Of a DNA stretch of 5,956 nt, positions 1 through 5,060 are shown in pieces. A program made the position numbers and the translations under genes. Source of the stretch: an uncultured Alphaproteobacteria bacterium. Its GTDB lineage: Bacteria > Pseudomonadota > Alphaproteobacteria > Caulobacterales > Caulobacteraceae. The number at the start of each line of letters is the position of its first letter. Within the stretch, counting starts at the first letter, position 1. The notes below the pieces were generated by a model. It was not told the DNA's origin. It ran no database searches and was given only the letters and a program-made list of their open reading frames with translations. Location of the stretch: NCBI GenBank assembly GCA_903933475.1, contig CAIZKE010000103.1, positions 1 through 5,956 on the forward strand, read 5' to 3'.

Positions 1-698
1 GCGGCCTGGGCGATGTCCTGGGGCAGGCCGGGCTTCTTCACCGGCTGGGCGATCTGGGCGTTCTGGGCCACCAGGGCGGCCATCTGGTCGGCGGCATCCC
101 GGGTCATGCCCATGGTGGCGCCGAAGATGGAGGTGGCAATCAGGCCGGGGCAGATGGCGTTGACCCGGATACCCTGGGGCGAGAGCTGGGCGGCGGCACA
201 GCGGCTCATGTGGACCACTCCGGCCTTGGCCGTGGAATAGGCGATCGGGCCCCAGCCCGCCTGCAGGCCGGCGATGGAGGCGGTGTTGATGATCGACCCG
301 CCACCACGCTTCAGCATGGCGGGAACCGCATGCTTCATGCCCAGGGCCGGGCCCCGGACCAGGATGTCGAAGATCCAGTTCCAGCCGTCGGCGGTGACCT
401 CGGTAATGGCCCCCATCCGGTCCGAGATGCCGGCATTGTTGAACTGGATGTCGAGGCCGCCGAAGGCGCTCTCGGCCAGGGCCACGGCCGCGACGATGTC
501 CGCCTCTGCGGTCACGTCGCAGCGGGCATAGCGCACCGCGTCCGGGAACCGGCGCTCAAGCATGGCGCCCTTCTCGTCCTGGACGTCGGCGGCGATCACC
601 TTCGCCCCCTCCGAGATAAAGAGCTCCAGGGTTCCCAGGCCGATGCCCGAGGCTGCCCCCGTGATCATCGCCACCTTGCCGTCGAGCCTTCCAGCCAT
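1..698 (-). CDS. SDR family NAD(P)-dependent oxidoreductase (C-terminus cut by window edge)
   Basis: This is a classical short-chain dehydrogenase/reductase, a cytosolic Rossmann-fold enzyme that interconverts alcohols and ketones. 232 residues are visible and perhaps 20-45 C-terminal residues lie beyond the left edge. The ATG at 698 follows an AGGAG (706-710) with 7 nt spacing. Seen: cofactor motif TGAASGIG (residues 13-20), an acidic D38 after the second strand (known to favour NAD(H)), CDVT (60-63), NNAG (87-90), catalytic S141, and YxxxK as Y154-K158 with the usual Ser-Tyr spacing of 13. PGL (after NAIC) follows strand 6. Odd: the Asn expected in the catalytic tetrad, before RGPALGMKHAVP, is Leu113 (codon CTG). 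It is the second gene of a unit with the quinone oxidoreductase-like gene, 24 nt downstream of that gene's stop. The substrate cannot be told; steroid, acyl or sugar alcohols are all possible. Confidence 0.93.
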   Translation of the reverse strand, partial: MAGRLDGKVAMITGAASGIGLGTLELFISEGAKVIAADVQDEKGAMLERRFPDAVRYARCDVTAEADIVAAVALAESAFGGLDIQFNNAGISDRMGAITEVTADGWNWIFDILVRGPALGMKHAVPAMLKRGGGSIINTASIAGLQAGWGPIAYSTAKAGVVHMSRCAAAQLSPQGIRVNAICPGLIATSIFGATMGMTRDAADQMAALVAQNAQIAQPVKKPGLPQDIAQA

Positions 699-705
699 GT
701 CCGTT

Positions 706-710
706 CTCCT
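706..710 (-). promoter_or_regulatory. Ribosome binding site of the SDR gene
   Basis: AGGAG on the minus strand, 7 nt before the ATG at 698, in the 24-nt gap after the upstream gene's stop codon. It fixes the SDR start and supports independent initiation within a two-gene transcript. Confidence 0.75.
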
Positions 711-722
711 GTCCGAAAAGCG

Positions 723-1727
723 TCAGTCGCCGAGGGTGACGACAACCTTGCCCATGGCCTTGCGGCTGCCCAGGTGGGCGATGGCGTCGGCGGCCTTCGC
801 AAAGGGGAAGCGCTCGGAGACGTAGGGCTTGATCTTGCCCTGGGCGTAGAGGTCGATGAGTTCCAGGTTGGCCTTCTGGAAGAGGTCCGGATTGCGGGCC
901 GTCCAGTTGCCCCAGATCACGCCCACGATGTCGCAGCCCTTCAGCAGGGGCAGGTTCAGGGGGATGCGGGGGATCTCGCCAGCAGCGAAGCCGATTACGA
1001 GATAGCGGCCTTCCCAGGCAATGGAGCGCAGGGCCGGTTCGGCGTAGTCGCCGCCGATGGCGTCGTAGATGACGTTCGCGCCCGTCTCGCCGCAGGCCTC
1101 CTTGAACAGCTGGGACAGCTGCTTCTGGCCGTCGCGGTCAAAGGGGCCCCGACCGTAGACCACGCCGGATTCGGCGCCGTGGCGGATGGCGAGGTCGACC
1201 TTTTCCTGGGTGGAGCAGGCAGCGATGACCCGGGCGCCCATGGCCTTGCCCAGCTCGACGGCCGCCAGGCCGACGCCGCCGGCCGCGCCGAGGACCAGCA
1301 TGGTCTCGCCGGCCTTCAGGTGACCCCGGTCCTTCAGGGCGTGGTAAGAGGTGCCGTAGGTCAGGATGAAGGCGGCGGCCTCATCGTAGGGCATGGCGTC
1401 CGGGATCGGGGTCAGGCGCCCGGCGGGGGCGACGATCTCCTCGACCAGGCCGCCATGGCCGATCTGGGCCAGGACGCGGTCACCCACCTTCACCTCGGTG
1501 ACACCCTCGGCGATCTCGGTGACGATGCCCGAAACCTCGCCACCCGGGGCGAAGGGCCGCGGGGGCTTGGACTGGTACTTGTCCTCGATGATCAGGACGT
1601 CCGGGAAGTTGATGCCGACGGCCTTGACCTGCACGCGCGCACTGCCTGGGCGGAGGGCGGGGGCGGCGATGTCCTCGATCACCAGGGTTTCGGGGCCGCC
1701 GACAACCTTGCTCAGGACCGCTTTCAT
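723..1727 (-). CDS. NAD(P)H:quinone oxidoreductase-like zinc-independent MDR enzyme
   Basis: A 334-residue member of the medium-chain dehydrogenase/reductase superfamily, quinone oxidoreductase (QOR) branch. These are soluble enzymes that reduce quinones or enones with NADPH. An N-terminal GroES-like domain (about 1-120) contains GINFPDVLI (38-46) where zinc alcohol dehydrogenases carry ligands; no structural zinc Cys cluster is seen, so it is read as zinc-free. The Rossmann domain has TYGTSYHAL (123-131) and the QOR signature GAAGGVG (147-153). The stretch after strand 2 (AACSTQEK) is Ser/Lys-bearing, which fits NADPH. The start at 1727 is preferred over an in-frame ATG at 1772 because GGGGAG lies 6 nt upstream and homologues begin MKAVL-like. 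First gene of a unit with the SDR; divergent from rlmN. Crotonyl-CoA reductase-like or enoyl reductase activity is possible; the exact substrate is unknown. Confidence 0.93.
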   Translation of the reverse strand: MKAVLSKVVGGPETLVIEDIAAPALRPGSARVQVKAVGINFPDVLIIEDKYQSKPPRPFAPGGEVSGIVTEIAEGVTEVKVGDRVLAQIGHGGLVEEIVAPAGRLTPIPDAMPYDEAAAFILTYGTSYHALKDRGHLKAGETMLVLGAAGGVGLAAVELGKAMGARVIAACSTQEKVDLAIRHGAESGVVYGRGPFDRDGQKQLSQLFKEACGETGANVIYDAIGGDYAEPALRSIAWEGRYLVIGFAAGEIPRIPLNLPLLKGCDIVGVIWGNWTARNPDLFQKANLELIDLYAQGKIKPYVSERFPFAKAADAIAHLGSRKAMGKVVVTLGD

Positions 1728-1733
1728 GTCTCT

Positions 1734-1740
1734 CTCCCCC
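1734..1740 (-). promoter_or_regulatory. Ribosome binding site deciding the start of the quinone oxidoreductase-like gene
   Basis: A purine-rich GGGGGAG on the minus strand ends 6 nt before the ATG at 1727. The alternative in-frame ATG at 1772 would add 15 residues of poor character (MRGYRHARQKLGERD) and would place this site inside the coding region, so the later start is favoured. Confidence 0.7.
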
Positions 1741-1826
1741 AATTTTTGGCGCGCGTGGCGATAGCCGCGCACGCTAGCCCAGCCGTCCTGCGCGCGGAAG
1801 CCGTCGGGGCCAAAGAATCAGCGGAT

Positions 1827-1855
1827 TTGGCGGGCGCCCCGGCCTCGCCTATAGT
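1827..1855 (+). promoter_or_regulatory. Predicted sigma70-type promoter of rlmN
   Basis: The -35 box TTGGCG (1827-1832) and the -10 box TATAGT (1850-1855) are separated by exactly 17 nt and sit in the 153-nt gap between the divergent genes. Transcription would begin near 1861-1863, leaving a leader of about 18-20 nt before the GTG at 1881. It is one of the few A/T-containing patches in this G/C-rich gap. The call rests on match and position only; the -35 box has two differences from TTGACA. Confidence 0.6.
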
Positions 1856-1871
1856 CCCGGCTCCTTTCGCC

Positions 1872-1875
1872 GAGG
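1872..1875 (+). promoter_or_regulatory. Ribosome binding site deciding the GTG start of rlmN
   Basis: GAGG lies 5 nt before the GTG at 1881. Together with the promoter just upstream it argues for this start, although the rlmN frame stays open much further upstream through the antisense of the two neighbouring genes. Confidence 0.6.
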
Positions 1876-1880
1876 CTTCC

Positions 1881-3086
1881 GTGACCATCACCCTTGACCT
1901 TTCCCGGTCCCGAGACGCCGCAGCCGCCGCCCCGGCGCGGCGACCGAACCTGACGGGCCTGACCCGGCCGGCCCTCGTGGCCGCGCTGGAGGCGGGCGGC
2001 TTGGTGCAGGCCAGCAAGGCAAAGATGCGGGCCTCCCAGCTCTGGCGATGGATGCACCACTACGGGGTCACGGACTTTGCCCTGATGACCGACGTGGCCA
2101 AGGAACTGCGGGCGGCTCTCTCCGACGCCTACGACCTGTCGCGCCCGGAGGTGGTCGAGCGCCAGGTCTCCGTGGACGGGACCCGGAAGTGGCTGATCCG
2201 CATGGCGCCCGGCGTCGAAGTCGAGACTGTCTACATCCCGGACGTCGGCCGGTCCGGTGCCCTGTGCGTCTCCAGCCAGGTCGGCTGCACCCTGAACTGC
2301 ACCTTCTGTCATACAGGCACCCAGCCTCTGGTGCGCAACCTGACGGCGGCCGAGATTGTCGCCCAGGTCCAGGTGGCCCGGGACGAACTGGGCGAATGGC
2401 CCTCTCCCAAGGAGGATCGCCGGCTCTCCAACATCGTCTTCATGGGCATGGGCGAGCCGCTCTACAATCTCGACAGCGTGGCGGACGCCATCGACATCAT
2501 CGCCGACAACGAGGGGATCGCCATCTCCCGCCGGCGGATTACCGTCTCCACCTCGGGGGTCGTACCGGAGCTCAAGGCCCTGGGCGAGCGCACCCAGGCC
2601 ATGCTCGCCATCTCACTTCACGCCACGAACGACGCCCTGCGCGACGAGTTGGTGCCCATCAACCGGAAGTATCCCATCGCCGAACTGCTCGCCGGAATCC
2701 GGGCCTATCCGGGCCTGAGCAACGCCCGCCGCGTGACCTTCGAGTACGTCATGCTCAAGGGGGTAAACGACAGCCCCGCCGAGGCCCGGGCCCTGGTGAA
2801 CCTGCTGGCCGGCGTCCCGGCCAAGATCAACCTCATCCCCTTCAACCCCTGGCCCGGCAGCCCCTATGTCTGCTCAGACTGGGGGGCCATCGAGGCCTTC
2901 GCCGCTGTCCTGAACCGGGCGGGCTACGCCTCGCCCATCCGCACCCCCCGGGGTCGCGACATCCTCGCCGCCTGTGGACAGCTCAAGAGCGAAAGCGAGA
3001 AGGAGCGGGCGTCTGTGCGCCGCGCCCGGGAACGCGCCGTCGTCGCAGGCGACTCTGCGGTAACCGATCCCCGGGACCCGGACTGA
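1881..3086 (+). CDS. rlmN: Dual-specificity RNA methyltransferase RlmN (23S rRNA A2503 / tRNA A37 C2-methyltransferase)
   Basis: A cytosolic radical-SAM enzyme of 401 residues that adds a methyl group to C2 of A2503 in 23S rRNA and A37 of certain tRNAs, tuning peptidyl-transferase function and decoding. Seen: an N-terminal accessory helical region (NLTGLTRPALVAAL from residue 23; RASQLWRWMHHYG) and the [4Fe-4S]-binding CX3CX2C at C136, C140, C143. C129 in CVSSQVGC corresponds to E. coli C118, GMGEP spans 189-193, and C365 in AACGQL corresponds to the methyl-carrying C355 of E. coli. All catalytic cysteines are therefore present. Residues 1-22 are an Ala/Arg-rich extension and the last ~30 residues are a charged, probably disordered tail. 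The start is GTG (see promoter and RBS). It heads a likely three-gene transcript with the DUF350 and protease-like genes. Length is normal for alphaproteobacteria. Cfr is unlikely given the RlmN-like accessory region. Confidence 0.97.
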   Translation: MTITLDLSRSRDAAAAAPARRPNLTGLTRPALVAALEAGGLVQASKAKMRASQLWRWMHHYGVTDFALMTDVAKELRAALSDAYDLSRPEVVERQVSVDGTRKWLIRMAPGVEVETVYIPDVGRSGALCVSSQVGCTLNCTFCHTGTQPLVRNLTAAEIVAQVQVARDELGEWPSPKEDRRLSNIVFMGMGEPLYNLDSVADAIDIIADNEGIAISRRRITVSTSGVVPELKALGERTQAMLAISLHATNDALRDELVPINRKYPIAELLAGIRAYPGLSNARRVTFEYVMLKGVNDSPAEARALVNLLAGVPAKINLIPFNPWPGSPYVCSDWGAIEAFAAVLNRAGYASPIRTPRGRDILAACGQLKSESEKERASVRRARERAVVAGDSAVTDPRDPD

Positions 3087-3090
3087 AGGA
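3086..3090 (+). promoter_or_regulatory. Ribosome binding site of the DUF350 gene, overlapping the rlmN stop codon
   Basis: AAGGA begins on the last base of the rlmN TGA and ends 6 nt before the ATG at 3097. The overlap suggests coupled translation and a shared transcript. Confidence 0.65.
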
Positions 3091-3096
3091 AGCCCC

Positions 3097-3525
3097 ATGC
3101 TGAACGCCCTCTCCTCTCCCGAGATCCTGGCCTTCGCCGCCGGGTTTCCCCTGGCCCTGCTGCACGCCGCAGCCACCCTGGCCATCCTCGTCGCGGGCGC
3201 CGGGCTCTACGTCTTGCTGACCCCGCATCGCGAAATCGCCCTGATCCGCGAAGGCAACGCCGCCGCCGCCCTGTCCTTCGCCGGGGTCCTGGCGGGCCTG
3301 GCCCTGCCCCTCGCCGCCGCCATGACCGCCTCGGCCTCCCTGCTGGAGATCATCATGTGGGGCGCGCCGACCGTCGTGGTGCAGCTGCTGGTCTTCCGCA
3401 TCGTCGACGTCATGCTCCATGGGCTTCCCGGGCGAATCCGGGAGGGCGAGATGTCCGCGGCGGTGCTGTTGGCGGGAGCCAAGTTCGCCTCGGCCATCGT
3501 GCTCGCCGCTGCTGTCGCGGGGTAG
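3097..3525 (+). CDS. DUF350-type (UPF0719/YjfL-like) inner-membrane protein
   Basis: A small integral membrane protein of 142 residues with four apparent hydrophobic segments: about 10-41, 57-76, 82-107 and 119-141. The polar loop HREIALIREGNAAAALSFAG (44-63) matches the family hallmark, an E(I/L)xxGNxAAA-like turn entering helix 2. Charged residues within or beside the later helices (E84, R101, D104, K129) suggest a packed bundle rather than a simple anchor. Function is not established for the family. Members often sit next to genes for envelope stress or other membrane proteins, but that is background knowledge and not shown here. The gene starts 10 nt after rlmN and ends 9 nt before the protease-like gene, so it probably shares their transcript. 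Family assignment is from recognised pattern and topology, not a search. Confidence 0.82.
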   Translation: MLNALSSPEILAFAAGFPLALLHAAATLAILVAGAGLYVLLTPHREIALIREGNAAAALSFAGVLAGLALPLAAAMTASASLLEIIMWGAPTVVVQLLVFRIVDVMLHGLPGRIREGEMSAAVLLAGAKFASAIVLAAAVAG

Positions 3526-3529
3526 GAGA
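3524..3529 (+). promoter_or_regulatory. Ribosome binding site of the protease-like gene
   Basis: AGGAGA overlaps the TAG stop of the preceding gene and ends 5 nt before the GTG at 3535. It supports that GTG as the start and indicates coupling with the upstream gene. Confidence 0.7.
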
Positions 3530-3534
3530 CGGGC

Positions 3535-4368
3535 GTGCACTTCCCGCGACTCAGCGATTGGCTGGTCTATATCGCCATCATCCTGGCCGTGATCGTCGTG
3601 GCGGTCGGCCGGCGTGAGCGCGCGGACGCACCGCCACCGCCACCACCGCCAGCGGCGGGAGAGGGCCTTCCCCTCGGGCCCGCCTCGCCCTTCGACCCCT
3701 CGGTCATTGTCGACGCGCCGGCCATGCCGGAGCCGGGTTCCGGGACCGCCTTCTCGATCGACGACCGGGGCGTCTGGATCACCGCCCGACATGTGGTCGA
3801 CGGCTGCCGCAGGGCAGCGGTGGTCGTGTCCGAGGGCCGCGGCGTAGCCGCAGAAGTCCGCATCGATCCGCACGGCGAGGTCGCCGTACTGACCACGGAG
3901 GGCGGATCGGCGCCCCTCCCCATCGCCATTGGCCGGACCCTCAGACGGGGCGAGCGCGCCTATCATCCCGGCTTCCCGCAGGGCCGGCCCGGCGAGGCCA
4001 CCTCCCGCCTGATCGGTCGGGAGAACATGGTCATCCGTGGCCGTGGGGAACGCACCGAGCCCGTCCTGGTCTGGGCCGAGACCGGACGGACGGACCAGCT
4101 TCGGGGAAGCCTGGCGGGCCTGTCCGGGGCGCCGGCCCTGGACGACGCCGGGCGGGTCATCGGCGTGACCGTGGCGGAGTCGCCGCGCCGGGGCCGTATC
4201 TACACCACCTCGCCCGAGACCCTCATTGGCGCCCTGCGGTCCGCCAACGAGAAGCCCCAGCCCGGCGCCGTCGGGGAGTCCGTCACCACGGGCAATTACG
4301 GGATCGTCGCCGACAGCCTGAGGCGGGACCTGAGGGTGGCCAGGGTCATCTGCCTGGAACCGGCCTGA
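3535..4368 (+). CDS. Membrane-anchored trypsin-fold serine protease-like protein with Glu at the Asp position
   Basis: A 277-residue protein with a single N-terminal hydrophobic helix (about 10-25, LVYIAIILAVIVVAV), an Arg patch (RRER), a linker with seven consecutive prolines (33-39), and a chymotrypsin/HtrA-like domain (about 67-235). Seen: catalytic His in TARHVVDG (H86) and Ser in GLSGAP (S197), the latter where trypsins have GDSGGP. The third triad position, in DPHGEVAVL, holds Glu (E115) where family members have Asp. Spacing (29 and 82 residues) resembles HtrA. No PDZ domain is visible. Only two cysteines exist, C91 and C273. About 40 residues after the domain are unassigned. The Arg patch just after the helix makes membrane orientation uncertain: anchored periplasmic is usual, but positive-inside logic points the other way. 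It may be a weak protease or a non-catalytic relative. Last gene of the rlmN unit; converges on trmB. Confidence 0.85.
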   Translation: MHFPRLSDWLVYIAIILAVIVVAVGRRERADAPPPPPPPAAGEGLPLGPASPFDPSVIVDAPAMPEPGSGTAFSIDDRGVWITARHVVDGCRRAAVVVSEGRGVAAEVRIDPHGEVAVLTTEGGSAPLPIAIGRTLRRGERAYHPGFPQGRPGEATSRLIGRENMVIRGRGERTEPVLVWAETGRTDQLRGSLAGLSGAPALDDAGRVIGVTVAESPRRGRIYTTSPETLIGALRSANEKPQPGAVGESVTTGNYGIVADSLRRDLRVARVICLEPA

Positions 4369-4381
4369 GCCCTCAGGCCGG
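4360..4381. terminator. Perfect inverted repeat between convergent genes, possible bidirectional terminator
   Basis: CCGGCCTGA (4360-4368) and TCAGGCCGG (4373-4381) are perfect inverse complements around a 4-nt loop (GCCC), giving a 9-bp, mostly G/C hairpin on either strand. The left arm ends in the TGA of the protease-like gene and the right arm starts with the complement of the trmB TGA, so the two stop codons pair with each other. No T-run follows on either strand (GCGGCGG on plus, TTCCAGG on minus). It is therefore not a canonical intrinsic terminator; transcript-end stabilisation or Rho-assisted ending is equally possible. Confidence 0.55.
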
Positions 4382-5053
4382 GCGGCGGATGAAGTCGAGC
4401 CAGACGGGCGCGCAGTCGCCCAGGCGCTTGGCCTCGTAGCGGGTCGGGGAATGGTCTACCGGCGGCTCCCGCCAGTCTGCGGCGCATTGCACGGGCCAGT
4501 CGAAGCAGCCGTCGGCGAGGACCGCAGCCAGCATGACATTGGCATAGGCGGCCCAGTCTGTGGCCAGCCTCAGGCGTCCGCCGGGACGCAGGAGCCGGGC
4601 GGCTTCGGCGACGAAGGCCGGGCTGAGCAGCCGGCGCTTGTGATGCCGAAGCTTGGGCCAGGGATCCGGGAACAGGACGAACATGCGCTGCAGGCTGGCA
4701 TCGGGCAGGCGCGACATCAGATCGCGGACGTCGCCGTCATGAATGCGGATATTGGACAGCCCCTGGGCGTCCACATGCCGAAGGGCGCTGGCGACGCCAT
4801 TGACGAAGGGCTCGGCGCCCAGGATCAGGACATCCGGATGGCGCGCGGCCTGGGCCGCCATATGCTCGCCGCCGCCAAAGCCCACCTCCAGCCAGGTCTC
4901 CGCAGCGGCGGGCCAGAGCCGGGCCGGGTCCACCGGACCCTCGGCCGGGGGGCGGAGGGACGGCAGGAGGGAATCCAGGAGGGAGGCCTGCCGCGGCTTC
5001 AGCGTCCGCGAGCGGATGCGCCCAAAGGATCGCAGGGGCGGCGGGGTCTCCAC
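4373..5053 (-). CDS. trmB: tRNA (guanine-N7-)-methyltransferase TrmB
   Basis: A cytosolic SAM-dependent methyltransferase that forms m7G at position 46 in the variable loop of tRNAs. 226 residues from the chosen GTG, a usual length. Seen: SAM-binding motif I EVGFGGGEH (56-64), an acidic strand end in LGAEPF (E81), DGDVRDL (106-112), the family signature FPDPWPKLRHHKRR (128-141), TDWAAYAN (165-172), and a C-terminal TRYEAKRLG (204-212) resembling the TxYExR..G element. The GTG at 5053 lies 7 nt after the metK stop and has no convincing Shine-Dalgarno site, which suggests translational coupling to metK. An in-frame ATG at 5149 would lie inside metK and add 32 atypical residues, so it is rejected. 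metK upstream makes the SAM this enzyme uses. Its 3' end forms half of the shared hairpin. Confidence 0.95.
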   Translation of the reverse strand: METPPPLRSFGRIRSRTLKPRQASLLDSLLPSLRPPAEGPVDPARLWPAAAETWLEVGFGGGEHMAAQAARHPDVLILGAEPFVNGVASALRHVDAQGLSNIRIHDGDVRDLMSRLPDASLQRMFVLFPDPWPKLRHHKRRLLSPAFVAEAARLLRPGGRLRLATDWAAYANVMLAAVLADGCFDWPVQCAADWREPPVDHSPTRYEAKRLGDCAPVWLDFIRRPA

Positions 5054-5060
5054 GCGGGGG

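Noticed and set aside
1751..1770. Imperfect hairpin (GCGC, bulge, GGC, loop GATA, GCCGCGC) in the divergent gap near the quinone reductase-like gene.
   Set aside because: Short G/C stem with a bulge, of a kind expected by chance at this base composition; no operator family recognised.
1728..1826. Search for a minus-strand promoter for the quinone reductase-like gene.
   Set aside because: Only weak -10-like strings (for example TAGCGT) without a good -35 partner were found, so none is called.
210..1880. The rlmN reading frame is open for about 1.67 kb upstream, antisense to the SDR and quinone reductase-like genes, suggesting a giant fused protein.
   Set aside because: The upstream part is low-complexity Gly/Asp/Ala/Val-rich translation typical of the antisense of GC-rich genes, both antisense genes have full motif sets, and a promoter plus GAGG support the GTG at 1881.
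2048..3103. Plus-strand open frame of 351 codons within rlmN in another frame.
   Set aside because: Arg/Gly/Pro/His-rich frame-shifted translation of rlmN, no domain.
3631..3651. Seven-proline codon run (CCG/CCA) as a possible slippage or phase-variation tract.
   Set aside because: Mixed CCG and CCA codons break the repeat; a Pro-rich linker after a membrane anchor is ordinary.
2983..3966. Minus-strand open frame of 327 codons across rlmN, DUF350 and protease-like genes.
   Set aside because: Its translation is Gly/Asp/His/Gln-rich without any domain, and it lies opposite three well-supported genes.
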